Positions 38,516-46,924 of a DNA stretch of 64,000 nt are shown in pieces. Numbering within the stretch: the first letter of the stretch is position 1; each line of letters starts with the position of its first letter. A program made the translations under genes and the position numbers. The notes below the pieces were generated by a model. The model made no database searches. It was not told the origin of the DNA and was given only the letters and a program-made list of their open reading frames with translations. Source of the stretch: Helicobacter canis (GTDB taxonomy: Bacteria; Campylobacterota; Campylobacteria; Campylobacterales; Helicobacteraceae). The stretch is taken from NCBI RefSeq assembly GCF_008693005.1, contig NZ_VXKE01000023.1, positions 1 to 64,000 on the forward strand, read 5' to 3'.

Positions 38516-38848
38516 TTATTTCCTTTGTGTGTTGTTGTGTAAAGCCATAAAATTATTGCTACGCACCTGCTGCGCTCTCTCTTGCGCTTCAGGCGTGATC
38601 TTAGCAAACTTAAATTCTTTCCTATCTGCGACATAGATCGCAAAATCCGGGCAGTGCAGCTCACACTCTTGACAGCCTATGCAGCTCTCAGGGTGCGCCA
38701 CTTCAATCACTTTGCCAAGCACCTTGTGCGGGTCTAGACGCATACCAAGCACGCCAGCTGGACATAGCGATACGCAAATATCGCAAGCCTTACAGCGCGT
38801 TTCATTGACCCAAACAGGAGTTTGACTAGGGGCGACCATATTTGACAT
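38516..38848 (-). CDS. oorD: 2-oxoglutarate:acceptor oxidoreductase, delta subunit (ferredoxin)
   Basis: OorD carries two 4Fe-4S clusters: CKACDICVSLCPAG and CIGCQECELHCP. It passes electrons from OorAB to the quinone-linked acceptor. I chose the ATG at 38848, eight bases after AAGGAG; the start five codons upstream overlaps the ribosome site. It is the first gene of the operon; the 190 bases upstream should hold the promoter, but I see no clean -10. Confidence 0.92.
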   Translation of the reverse strand: MSNMVAPSQTPVWVNETRCKACDICVSLCPAGVLGMRLDPHKVLGKVIEVAHPESCIGCQECELHCPDFAIYVADRKEFKFAKITPEAQERAQQVRSNNFMALHNNTQRK

Positions 38849-39038
38849 ATTCTCTCCTTTCAAGGAAGCATTAGGGACTTCAGCAATATCTAGCTTAAGC
38901 CTTACTAGAATCTTGCAATGCGTGCAAGTTTGATATAAAACAACTTAAATCTCCCTTTATTTTTTAGTTTGGTAAAGAAAATTTTTACTTCTATGATTTT
39001 TGGGGTTTGGCGCAGGTGTTGTTGAGCGGGCTGCAAGC

Positions 39039-40145
39039 CTAGCATGTGCGGTGCTTCACTGCTTCATCACACCATTGGCGCACTTCTTTATCAAGAGTTG
39101 CAATGGCAGTGTAGGATTCTAGCTCCGGGAGCTTTGGTGCAAAGACTTCAAGGGCACTTTTGACAAGCTCATAAATCGCTCCAAATGTAATCTTATCTTG
39201 CAGGAAGTGTGAGATAGCCTGCTCATTGCTAGCATTGACAATCACGCCAAGCTTTGGATTCTCTAGTAGCGCATCTTTAAGCTCATAGAGCGGATAGCGA
39301 TTAGTATCAATAGGATCAAATGTAATGGCTAGAATCTGCGATAAATCCATAGAAGGGATAATGCTTGTCGTAGAAGCTTGTTTGGGGTCAATGGCATAAG
39401 CAATGGGCAAGCGCATATCTGGCAGAGCAAAGTGCGCAGTCGTGCTCCCATCAATAAACTCTATAAGCGCATGCACGCTTGAGCTACGCTCTATAAGTGC
39501 CTCAATGTCCCTGCAGCCAAAGAGCCAATACGCCTCTAAAATCTCAAAAATCTTATTCATCATACTTGCAGAATCTATGGTGATTTTCTGCCCCATTTGC
39601 CAATTTGGGTGGCGCAGTGCGGCGGACTTTGTTTGATCTTTGATAGTGTGGATAGGAGTATCGCGGAATGCCCCCCCACTAGCTGTGATGACAAGTCGTT
39701 TGATCGCGCGATTTGTGCGCAAATACCATAAGCCAAAATGCTCGCTATCAATAGGCACAATCGCCTTTGTATCAAGGAGCCAGCCACCTGCTACAAGGGA
39801 CTCTTTATTAGCAAGAGCTAGAGTCTTTTTGCAATATTGCGTATGAAGCGATGGCTTAAGCCCAGCAAAGCCCACAATGGCATTTACTACCAATGCAGAA
39901 TGCGCCGCTTCTAGCATTTCACAAATGCCACTCTCCCCTACAAACACCCTAGCTCCCCGCGCTTCTAGCTGCTTTAAATCACGCTCATCAGCGATAGCGA
40001 CAAGCTTTGGGCGATGGGCTAGAATCTGCTGATTAAGTAGAGCGATATTGCGCCCAGCAGCAAGTGCTTCTATTTTGTGGGAAAATAAGCTAGCGATCTC
40101 TAGCGCAGCTATGCCAATAGAGCCGGTGCTACCTAGGATAATCAC
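39039..40145 (-). CDS. dxr: 1-deoxy-D-xylulose 5-phosphate reductoisomerase
   Basis: Dxr makes 2-C-methyl-D-erythritol 4-phosphate, the second step of the MEP isoprenoid pathway, with NADPH. VIILGSTGSIGIAALEIA is the dinucleotide fold; ALANKESLVAGGWLL and ITASGGAFRDTP are substrate-binding motifs; HPNWQMGQKITIDSASMMNK is the metal site. I chose GTG at 40145 because it overlaps the cdsA stop as GTGA and begins the fold, as in H. pylori; a GTG nine codons upstream is open but lies within cdsA. IspG of the same pathway is at 49 kb. Confidence 0.93.
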   Translation of the reverse strand: MIILGSTGSIGIAALEIASLFSHKIEALAAGRNIALLNQQILAHRPKLVAIADERDLKQLEARGARVFVGESGICEMLEAAHSALVVNAIVGFAGLKPSLHTQYCKKTLALANKESLVAGGWLLDTKAIVPIDSEHFGLWYLRTNRAIKRLVITASGGAFRDTPIHTIKDQTKSAALRHPNWQMGQKITIDSASMMNKIFEILEAYWLFGCRDIEALIERSSSVHALIEFIDGSTTAHFALPDMRLPIAYAIDPKQASTTSIIPSMDLSQILAITFDPIDTNRYPLYELKDALLENPKLGVIVNASNEQAISHFLQDKITFGAIYELVKSALEVFAPKLPELESYTAIATLDKEVRQWCDEAVKHRTC

Positions 40146-41119
40146 AGCAGGCTCGCACCTAGAATCGAGCACCTAGTGCAGGCAAATTCATCAAAAAACA
40201 TTAAGAAAAAGTGCATACCCACAGCTCCAAAAAGCACTGCATCAAACCGATCTAAAATCCCGCCGTGTCCGGGCAAGATAGAGCCAGAGTCTTTCACTTC
40301 TGCCCTGCGCTTAAGGTAGCTCTCATATAAATCCCCAAACACCCCGCACACCGCGACAAATAAGCTTAGAATAATCGCAAGCAAAAAGTGGGTATTAAGC
40401 ATTAAGATTCCAGCAATACTACCTACAACAATAGCTACTGCTAGCCCGATGATCACGCCTTCTAGTGTTTTTTTAGGGCTTGTTGGGCTAAAGGGTGTTT
40501 TTCCAAAGATTCTACCTCCAAAATACGCCCCCATATCACAAAGTGCCACAATCAAAATCAGCCACACCACGCGCAGCACACCAAAATCCACATAGACACT
40601 ATACAATGCTAAAAATGGCAAGGTTGGGTAGAGAAATGGCAGGATAGATTTTGGACTAAGATTTTGCTTATATGCTACCACGCTTGCTAGAATCACACAG
40701 GCTATAAAGGCGGCTTCCACAGGGCGCGCGCTAAAAAATGCCAGAATCCACACCCCCAAAGCAAGAGCATAGAGCCAGAGATTTGTGTCGATTTTATACA
40801 AGGTGAGAGATTCTCTAAAGCCTAGTATAAATGCCACGCCAAGCACTGCCCAAATCACAATGGCATTGTTCCACACAAGCAAAATCCCAATACCAGCTAT
40901 AAGGAGTGCAGCAGTGATATAGCGCGCGCTCTCGTTTGCGAATTTATCTTTAGCAGAATCTAAAAAGCTTGTGTCAAATGTCTTAGACTTGTTAGATTCT
41001 GGGCTAGATTCTGCTTGGCTGGGCTTTGCGCTAGAATCTAGTGTGCTTGACTCCTTAGTGCTAGCAGTGTCGTTTGAAGAGATGTTATCTGGCTGGGGTT
41101 GGTTGGCTTGCTGCTCCAT
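40142..41119 (-). CDS. cdsA: Phosphatidate cytidylyltransferase with disordered N-terminus
   Basis: CdsA makes CDP-diacylglycerol from phosphatidate and CTP in the inner membrane. The last ~260 residues carry eight or so helices and the signature GDLYESYLKRRAEVKDSGSILPGHGGILDRFDA (split here: KDSGSILPGHGG then ILDRFDAV). The first ~60 residues are polar and low in complexity (STKESSTLDSSAKPSQAESSPES) and are absent from typical CdsA; several of their ESS/DSS units come from TAGATTCTAG-type DNA. dxr follows with a GTGA overlap. Confidence 0.92.
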   Translation of the reverse strand: MEQQANQPQPDNISSNDTASTKESSTLDSSAKPSQAESSPESNKSKTFDTSFLDSAKDKFANESARYITAALLIAGIGILLVWNNAIVIWAVLGVAFILGFRESLTLYKIDTNLWLYALALGVWILAFFSARPVEAAFIACVILASVVAYKQNLSPKSILPFLYPTLPFLALYSVYVDFGVLRVVWLILIVALCDMGAYFGGRIFGKTPFSPTSPKKTLEGVIIGLAVAIVVGSIAGILMLNTHFLLAIILSLFVAVCGVFGDLYESYLKRRAEVKDSGSILPGHGGILDRFDAVLFGAVGMHFFLMFFDEFACTRCSILGASLL

Positions 41120-41290
41120 AATAGCTCCTTGTGTATAGCTTACATTCTAAATAAACGCCAATAAACAGCGAAATACAGCTGAGACCTAGTGTTATTTAAG
41201 TGAGTTAAAGGTATTATACCAAAGACCCCTTTAAGTGCAAGATACCTAGCTAAACACAAACCCTAGCTAGAATCTATTTTAGGAGAGCCT

Positions 41291-42220
41291 ATGCCCAAGT
41301 CCGCGACTAACCCTATCTATGGCACATACATAAAACACGCGACAAAGTTTATTGCTAGGCAAATGCAAGAGAAGCAAGCTCAAAGGCTCATTGTCGGGCT
41401 TAGTGGGGGGATAGATTCTGCTGTGGTGGCAAGACTCTGCCAAATCGCTTTGCAAGGCTCTGCCAAAGATCTCAAAAGCACCAATAATGCCAAAGATCGC
41501 CTGCTTTGTGTCTTTCTCCCAAGCTCCAAGACAGACAAAAGCTCATTTGTTGATGTGAAAGCCCTTGTGGAGAAGTTTTCTCTGCCCTTTATCCAGCACC
41601 CCATAGCTAAATACGATAGCTTATTTAGTGCGCAGTTTGTAGATTCTAGTGCGCTTGAAGCGGGGAATTTCTGCGCTAGGGTGAGAATGGCTCTGCTCTA
41701 TCACTACTCAAGTATGTATCAAGGCATTGTCGTAGGCACAAGCAATCAATCCGAGCTACTGCTAGGCTATGGCACGATTTTTGGCGATCTAGCGTGCGCG
41801 ATCAATCCCATAGGCGCATTGTTTAAAACACAGATTTTCTCCCTAGCTAGAATCCTGCAACTCCCAGAATCCATCATCACAAAGCCCCCAAGTGCCGATC
41901 TCTACCCCAATCAAAGCGATGAGAGCGAGCTAGGGTTTAGCTATGCAAGCATTGATAGCCTGCTTATAGCCGTAGTGAAAAAATCTGCCAAATACCAAGG
42001 GGCAAAGCACCAGCCCACCCCTAGCACAATCCACCCCAAAGCCCTGCATAAAAAGCATTATAAAAATTTTGATGAAAAGCTTGTATCTATGGTGCTTACA
42101 CGCATAAAAGCCAATCAATTTAAGCGTGAAATGCCCACCATTTTTCTGCCTAGCCCTAAGCTCTTGCGCGAGCTTCGCACAGACACTTCAAGCCACAAAG
42201 CCACGCACAAGGACACATAA
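41291..42220 (+). CDS. nadE: NH3-dependent NAD+ synthetase
   Basis: NadE amidates deamido-NAD to NAD with ammonia and ATP. LIVGLSGGIDSAVVARL (about residues 33-49) is the PP-loop; VVGTSNQSELLLGYGT and KPPSADLYPNQSDESELGF are the NaAD and magnesium sites. There is no glutaminase domain. At 309 residues it is somewhat longer than H. pylori NadE (~260), partly by an insert near residue 60 and a polar tail. Start has GGAG upstream. lpxK begins on the base after its stop. Confidence 0.93.
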   Translation: MPKSATNPIYGTYIKHATKFIARQMQEKQAQRLIVGLSGGIDSAVVARLCQIALQGSAKDLKSTNNAKDRLLCVFLPSSKTDKSSFVDVKALVEKFSLPFIQHPIAKYDSLFSAQFVDSSALEAGNFCARVRMALLYHYSSMYQGIVVGTSNQSELLLGYGTIFGDLACAINPIGALFKTQIFSLARILQLPESIITKPPSADLYPNQSDESELGFSYASIDSLLIAVVKKSAKYQGAKHQPTPSTIHPKALHKKHYKNFDEKLVSMVLTRIKANQFKREMPTIFLPSPKLLRELRTDTSSHKATHKDT

Positions 42221-43258
42221 GTGGATTTGCACCGCTACCACTACGCGCCACATTTAGGGCATAAAGCCTTAAGCCTTTTGCTCCTGCCCCTAAGCTATCT
42301 CTATGGCGCGATTGCCACGCTTAAAAGACTTGCCCCTAGAATCCTCTATGGTAAGCAGGGCAGGGACTTTGGGCTGCCAATCATATCAGTGGGCAACTTA
42401 ATCGCAGGGGGCAGTGGGAAAACGCCCTTTATCATAGCACTTTGCAAGCATTTCAGCTCCCTTGAATATGGGCATATCGCTGTAATTTCAAGGGGCTATA
42501 AACGCCAGAGCAAGGGGCTTGTGTGGGTAAGCAAGCAAGGTGTCGTGCTTGCAAGTGTCGCCACAAGCGGCGATGAGCCCTATCTCATCGCTAGCGCATT
42601 AGCAGGACATAATGTCAGCGTGCTTGTGTGTAAAAACCGCGCCAAAGCCATAGAAGAAGCCAAAGCACAAGGCGCGAAGCTTGTGCTGCTTGATGATGGG
42701 CTGCGCTTTTGCTTTAAGAAGTTTGATGTCATTTTACGCCCAAGCTTTGAGCCATTTTATCCGCGCTTTATCCCAAGCGGGCTTTACCGCGAGTCTTACT
42801 CCCTCTACCGCACGCTAGCCAGCTCACCGCACGCCATAATCGCACAAGAAAATAGCGACTTCACCAGAGAAGTGCGGCTCACAAACCCAAGCCCCAAGAT
42901 GTTTCTCATAAGTGCCATAGCCAACCCCACGCGCCTGCTAGCATTCCTCCCTCCTATCCTAGCAGACTTCAGTGCGCAAGATTTAGCCCTAGATTCTAGC
43001 CTAGAGTCTAGCGCGCATAGTGTAGGTAAGTGCAGGATCATTGGAAGCAGATTTTTCCCCGATCATCATCACTTTAGCCATAGAGAGATCCACGCTATCC
43101 TAGAATCCTACGCCCCCACATCGCTGCTCACTACGCAAAAAGACGCCACCAAGCTCCAAGATTTTGCCGATACATTAAGCATTATGGAGCTTACTCTCCA
43201 TATTCGCCCTAGTGTTTTACGCGCCTTGCAGGAGTATGTTGATAAACGCGGATTCTAG
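42221..43258 (+). CDS. lpxK: Tetraacyldisaccharide 4'-kinase
   Basis: LpxK adds the 4'-phosphate to the lipid A disaccharide at the inner membrane. The N-terminal membrane helix (about residues 14-35), SVGNLIAGGSGKTPFIIALC (P-loop), AVISRGYKR, SGDEPYLIA and LLDDGLRFC are the family's motifs. The start is GTG at 42221 directly after the nadE stop, so the genes are coupled. Near the C-terminus LDSSLESSAHS is a tandem of the abundant motif in peptide form. A hairpin element follows the stop. Confidence 0.93.
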   Translation: MDLHRYHYAPHLGHKALSLLLLPLSYLYGAIATLKRLAPRILYGKQGRDFGLPIISVGNLIAGGSGKTPFIIALCKHFSSLEYGHIAVISRGYKRQSKGLVWVSKQGVVLASVATSGDEPYLIASALAGHNVSVLVCKNRAKAIEEAKAQGAKLVLLDDGLRFCFKKFDVILRPSFEPFYPRFIPSGLYRESYSLYRTLASSPHAIIAQENSDFTREVRLTNPSPKMFLISAIANPTRLLAFLPPILADFSAQDLALDSSLESSAHSVGKCRIIGSRFFPDHHHFSHREIHAILESYAPTSLLTTQKDATKLQDFADTLSIMELTLHIRPSVLRALQEYVDKRGF

Positions 43259-43266
43259 GAGTGGTC

Positions 43267-43390
43267 GATTCAGTCTTGGGCGAGCAATGCGATTGATTTT
43301 ACAAATTTTGAGCGGTCATTACCGCTAAGGTAACTCCCACCCAAAATTTGTAAAAAACACCCACAGCCCCACCGCAATGCTTAGAATCGT
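43267..43390 (+). repeat. Interspersed hairpin element, copy C, after lpxK
   Basis: It runs from GATTCAGTCTTGGG to CCACAGCCCCACCGCAATGC plus TTAGAATCG. Outer arms TTTTACAAATTTTG (43297-43310) and CAAAATTTGTAAAA (43342-43355) pair perfectly over 14 bp; inner stem AGCGGT/ACCGCT (43311-43316, 43321-43326) has loop CATT. Ends match copies A and B; the arms do not. Confidence 0.85.
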
Positions 43391-43417
43391 GTTGAAGTAA
43401 AACAGCCGTTGTGGAGC

Positions 43418-43450
43418 ATAAAATGGGCTTTGTGAAAAAGCTCATTTTAT
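43418..43450. repeat. Hairpin with 14-bp stem
   Basis: Arms 43418-43431 and 43437-43450 (ATAAAATGGGCTTT against AAAGCTCATTTTAT) pair with one G-T wobble and a 5-base loop. It lies between copy C of the hairpin element and the ATTGC...GCAAT palindrome. It could end lpxK transcription, but no T-run follows. Confidence 0.55.
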
Positions 43451-43451
43451 C

Positions 43452-43489
43452 TGTCATTGCGAGACTTCCGTAGGAAGTCGTGGCAATCC
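43452..43489. repeat. ATTGC...GCAAT palindromic repeat, copy 2
   Basis: Outer arms ATTGC (43456-43460) and GCAAT (43483-43487) enclose the inner stem GACTTCC/GGAAGTC with loop GTA. The orientation is opposite to copies 1 and 3. Confidence 0.75.
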
Positions 43490-43597
43490 ATAATAAAAAC
43501 ACAAAAGTGGATTCTAGGCGCAGCGCCAGCTAACCCCCCCCGCCCCAAGATTTGTAAAATTTCTACAAAATTAACCGATACTTAAAGCTCTGGGCGT

Positions 43598-43603
43598 TAT
43601 AAT
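43598..43603 (+). promoter_or_regulatory. -10 box (TATAAT) of the second chemoreceptor
   Basis: TATAAT lies 34 bases before the ATG at 43638, which has TAAGGAG upstream. A run of eight C (43534-43541) lies ~57 bases further upstream, too far to set promoter spacing. Confidence 0.6.
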
Positions 43604-43637
43604 CGCCTGCTAATCTTACGTATTAAGGAGTGGTGTT

Positions 43638-45755
43638 ATGTTTGCGTTTTATCGTAATTTGCATATCGGCACGAAGTTTATTTTGTTTGTGTCTAATATC
43701 ATCATTATAGGCATTGTTGCATTGGCACTTATTGTCGGGGATTTTGTCGGGGATAATATGCGAAAAAATGCCGAGGATATTGTCAAAAATGCTTCGCAGA
43801 AGTATGCGATTTATATCAGTGGCTCCTTTGATGAGATGTCTTCTGTGCTAGAATCTAGCTCGAAAATTTTGAGCGATCTACTCAGTGTAGCTTCTTTACA
43901 AAATCCCACGACCGCTTCTGTTTTTGAATCATCAACGAAATCTTCTCTCGATGCCGGCGCATTTGCTCGCTATGGCTTTGTCTATCTCTTAGACGCCCCC
44001 CCCCATTTTGCCGCGAAAAACAGAGCTTACACTACGCCTAAGGGCAATGTCGTTATGCTTTTCCAAGATACAGATACTGATAATCCAGGTGGAATCAAAG
44101 TCGTGCAAGCCACTGATGCGGTGCTTGATTTCCCTGTGGTGCAAAAAATCCTTAAAACAGCCAAATACGGCGATCCTGTGTCCTTTGGGCGACCCACAAA
44201 GCTGCAATTTGATGGTAAAGAATTTACTGCGTTAAACATCGCTGCTCCAATTTTTGACGCCGATAAGCGACTTGTAGGGGTATTTGGCTTTGTGATTGAT
44301 CTAGCTGATATAGAGAGATTTATGCTAAATCCCAGCGATAAAACTTGGGACAATGAAGCCAAAGCATTGATACAAAAAGATGGCACAGTCGCTGTGCATA
44401 GCAATACTTCTCTCGCTCTCCACAAGCTTACTGAAGCCAACAAGCATCCAAGTGTAGTAGAAATTTCACAAATAATAGCAAATGCTCAAACCGCCGTTAT
44501 AGAGCATTATGTAACCACAGATGGGGTGGATAGTTATGCGAGTGTGTCGTCTTTCTCCACTGCCGATGGCAATAGCTACTCAATATTTGTCGCCGCGCCT
44601 AAGGCAGAGGTGCTAGCTCCTTTATATAGGCTTGAGTGGATTATCGCAGGGGTGGCAGTGGTAATATTACTCCTTGCAGTGGCGACTGTGTATTATCTCG
44701 TGCGTAGGCTGCTTTCATCAAGGCTGCCCATAATCCTAAAAACCTTGGATCAATTTTTCAAATATGTCAATCACGAGAGCGATGAAGTCCATCATATCAA
44801 AATCCGCGCCCACGATGAGCTAGGCAAAATTGGGCAGATGATTAACGAGAACATCGATAAATCTCGCGCTCACTTGAAAAAAGATGATGAGCTAGTAGCC
44901 GAATCCCTCTCAGTCATCAACCACACCAAGCAAGGCAGAGCTACAAAAAGAATCACCCTCTCTGGCTCAAACCCCCAGCTAAACGCGCTCAAAGACTCTG
45001 TCAATGACCTTTTAGAGCTTCTAGCCACCGCCATAGGCAAAGATCTAAACGAGCTTAACCGCGTCTTTGACTCCTACACCCGCCTAGACTTCACCACAGA
45101 AGTAGCAAATGCACAAGGGCGAGTAGAAGTAGTTACTAACACTCTAGGAGAAGAGATTAGAAAAATGCTTAAAACTTCCCTAGAGTTTGCCAATTCTCTC
45201 CACTCTCAAAGCGACAAGCTAGAAGAAGCCGTAGCAGCACTTACTAAATCTTCTAACTCCCAAGCTAGCAGCCTAGAGCAAACTGCCACCGCAGTAGAAG
45301 AGATCACTTCATCTATGCAAAATGTCTCTGGCAGGACCAATGAAGTAATCCAGCAAACAGAAGATATAAGAAATGTCATTGGTATCATTAGAGATATAGC
45401 AGATCAAACAAACCTCCTAGCCCTAAATGCCGCCATCGAAGCTGCTAGGGCTGGAGAGCACGGACGGGGCTTTGCAGTCGTAGCAGATGAAGTGCGCAAA
45501 TTGGCTGAACGCACCAGCAAATCACTAGGCGAGATAGAGGCAAACACCAACCTCCTAGTGCAGTCCATCAACGATATGGCAGAATCTATCAAAGAGCAAA
45601 CCGCAGGTATCACACAAATCAACGAAGCCATCTCTAGCCTAGAGTCTGTAACCCAAGAGAATGTCTCTATCGCCAATGCTAGCTCACAAATCTCACAAGA
45701 TGTGTCAGGGATTGCCAAGGCGATACTAGATGATGCAAACAAGAAAAAAATCTAA
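43638..45755 (+). CDS. Methyl-accepting chemotaxis protein, double-Cache type, phase-variable (C9), ON
   Basis: The 705-residue receptor has membrane helix one (about 13-36), a large periplasmic domain (40-325) with [19 protein letters not shown] and [15 protein letters not shown] segments typical of dCache_1 domains, membrane helix two (about 333-357), a HAMP region and the cytoplasmic signalling hairpin. Nine C at 43996-44004 encode APP in the membrane-distal Cache region (residue ~120). C10 gives a stop after about 11 codons, and C8 gives a stop after a longer missense run, so the receptor can be switched off. The last ~220 residues are nearly identical to the receptor at 28133. Ligand unknown. 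Confidence 0.88.
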   Translation: MFAFYRNLHIGTKFILFVSNIIIIGIVALALIVGDFVGDNMRKNAEDIVKNASQKYAIYISGSFDEMSSVLESSSKILSDLLSVASLQNPTTASVFESSTKSSLDAGAFARYGFVYLLDAPPHFAAKNRAYTTPKGNVVMLFQDTDTDNPGGIKVVQATDAVLDFPVVQKILKTAKYGDPVSFGRPTKLQFDGKEFTALNIAAPIFDADKRLVGVFGFVIDLADIERFMLNPSDKTWDNEAKALIQKDGTVAVHSNTSLALHKLTEANKHPSVVEISQIIANAQTAVIEHYVTTDGVDSYASVSSFSTADGNSYSIFVAAPKAEVLAPLYRLEWIIAGVAVVILLLAVATVYYLVRRLLSSRLPIILKTLDQFFKYVNHESDEVHHIKIRAHDELGKIGQMINENIDKSRAHLKKDDELVAESLSVINHTKQGRATKRITLSGSNPQLNALKDSVNDLLELLATAIGKDLNELNRVFDSYTRLDFTTEVANAQGRVEVVTNTLGEEIRKMLKTSLEFANSLHSQSDKLEEAVAALTKSSNSQASSLEQTATAVEEITSSMQNVSGRTNEVIQQTEDIRNVIGIIRDIADQTNLLALNAAIEAARAGEHGRGFAVVADEVRKLAERTSKSLGEIEANTNLLVQSINDMAESIKEQTAGITQINEAISSLESVTQENVSIANASSQISQDVSGIAKAILDDANKKKI
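43996..44004 (+). repeat. Poly-C tract, C9, in a chemoreceptor
   Basis: Nine C in the ligand-binding domain coding sequence, ON register. Confidence 0.85.
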
Positions 45756-45763
45756 CCACAAGC

Positions 45764-45914
45764 GATTCAGTCTTGGGTAGGCATTCCGCAGATTTTGGGG
45801 GCTTTCAAGGCAGTGGCAAGGGCGCATACTTGGTCGTATGTAACCGCAGGCACTGCCGTAGAATCCACCAAAAGCGCGCAAAAGCCAACGCCCCCAAAAC
45901 TAAAAGTGGATTCT
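45764..45914 (+). repeat. Interspersed hairpin element, copy D (divergent core)
   Basis: It opens with GATTCAGTCTTGGGTAGGCA, matching copy B base for base, eight bases after the chemoreceptor stop. The core is different and longer: outer arms TTTTGGGGGC (45793-45802) and GCCCCCAAAA (45890-45899), then GGCAGTG/CACTGCC (45809-45815, 45851-45857) and CATAC/GTATG (45825-45829, 45836-45840). The CCACAGCCCCACCGC end is missing. Confidence 0.7.
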
Positions 45915-45920
45915 CGTATA

Positions 45921-45957
45921 GATTGCCACGCCTTGCCCAAGCAAGTCTCGCAATGAC
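45921..45957. repeat. ATTGC...GCAAT palindromic repeat, copy 3
   Basis: Outer arms ATTGC (45922-45926) and GCAAT (45950-45954) enclose an inner stem CCTTGC/GCAAG-type with loop CCAA, followed by GAC. Same orientation as copy 1. Confidence 0.75.
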
Positions 45958-46104
45958 AAAAGGGGCTTTCACGCTAGAATCTAGCTTGTTAGATTCTAGG
46001 ATATGAGCAGTGCTTGTGGGAGAGTAGGCTTGATAGGTAATTAAAGTGTATTGCTTGTTTGCTTTAGCCACAAAGCCAGCCTAAGGGCTGGGCAAAAGGC
46101 TTAG

Positions 46105-46890
46105 CTAAAATACAGGGATAATCTCGCCCTTGTAAGTTTTCTCAATGAAGTCTTTCATCTTTTTGCTTTGCATTGCCTTTTTTAGCTCTAAGATTGCCTT
46201 GTTATTTTCATCGCCAGAGCGCACGACAATGATATTTGCATAAGGCGAGCGAGAGTCTTCTACAATCAGCGCGTCCTTTGCTGTAAGGTTCGCTTGTAGG
46301 GCATAGTTTCCGTTAATTACCGCTAGATCCGCATCTTGCAAAGTCTTTGGCAGCAAGGCTGCTTCAAGTGCTTTGATTTTGAGCTTTTTGGGATTGTCAA
46401 TAATATCTGCTTCTTTCGCGCTTAGATTGTTAGGATCTTTTAGCTTGATAAGCCCGTTGTTGTGTAGTAAAATCAGTGCGCGCCCGCCATTTGTGGGGTC
46501 ATTTGGGATAAGGATAGTCGCGCCATTTTTAAGATCTTTTATGTCTTTTATGCGCTTAGAATACCCACCAATAGGCTCGATGTGGATTTGCGCCACACTC
46601 ACTAAATCAAGCTTCCTATCCGCGCTAATCTTGTCTAAAAATGGCTTATGCTGCATAAAGTTAGCATCAATGCTTTTTTCATTAAGTGCGATGTTTGGCA
46701 GGACATAATCGGTAAATTCCACGACTTCAAGCTCGATTCCAGCTTTTTGTAAGTCAGGGGCAATAAAGCGCAGCATTTGTGCTTGAGGCACAGGAGTCGC
46801 ACCGACTTTCAGCTTCTCTGCATACGCAAAACCTACAAGAGACAAGGCAACACTCGTAGCTACCAACAACTTTGATACAGCAATTTTCAT
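46105..46890 (-). CDS. metQ: Methionine ABC transporter, substrate-binding protein MetQ (NlpA family)
   Basis: The 261-residue protein has a signal peptide (residues 1-24, ending FAYA) without a lipobox cysteine, then LKVGATPVPQAQML, the NFMQHKPFLD substrate segment and PNDPTNGGRALILL, all typical of NlpA/MetQ. It should bind D- or L-methionine in the periplasm and pass it to MetI. It ends KGEIIPVF. AAGGAG precedes the start. It is the last gene of metN-metI-metQ. Confidence 0.9.
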   Translation of the reverse strand: MKIAVSKLLVATSVALSLVGFAYAEKLKVGATPVPQAQMLRFIAPDLQKAGIELEVVEFTDYVLPNIALNEKSIDANFMQHKPFLDKISADRKLDLVSVAQIHIEPIGGYSKRIKDIKDLKNGATILIPNDPTNGGRALILLHNNGLIKLKDPNNLSAKEADIIDNPKKLKIKALEAALLPKTLQDADLAVINGNYALQANLTAKDALIVEDSRSPYANIIVVRSGDENNKAILELKKAMQSKKMKDFIEKTYKGEIIPVF

Positions 46891-46924
46891 CGCTAGCTCC
46901 TTAAGTTAAGATTGAGTAGGCATT

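Larger units (their letters stand above)
43259..43637. repeat. 379-base gap: repeat mosaic and chemoreceptor promoter
   Basis: No gene. In order it holds copy C of the hairpin element (43267-43390), a separate strong hairpin (43418-43450), an ATTGC...GCAAT palindrome (43452-43489), AAAAGTGGATTCTAG (43502-43517), a C8 run (43534-43541) and the chemoreceptor promoter. Short open frames on the minus strand here are shadows of the repeats. Confidence 0.8.
45756..46104. repeat. 349-base gap: repeat mosaic between chemoreceptor and metQ
   Basis: No gene. It holds copy D of the hairpin element, AAAAGTGGATTCT (45903-45914), an ATTGC...GCAAT palindrome (45921-45957) and two TAGATTCTAG-type motifs (near 45974 and 45990). 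It lies between convergent genes, so terminators may be within it. Confidence 0.75.

Noticed and set aside
43299-43502. 67-codon frame on the minus strand after lpxK.
   Set aside because: Lies wholly in repeats (element C, hairpin, palindrome) with no ribosome site.
28001-45914. Hairpin elements as a CRISPR array or attC cassettes.
   Set aside because: Copies are kilobases apart with no regular spacers, no cas or integrase gene and no cassette structure.
45773-46071. Two overlapping frames (77 and 88 codons) on opposite strands after the chemoreceptor.
   Set aside because: Both are translations of repeat element D and the palindrome.
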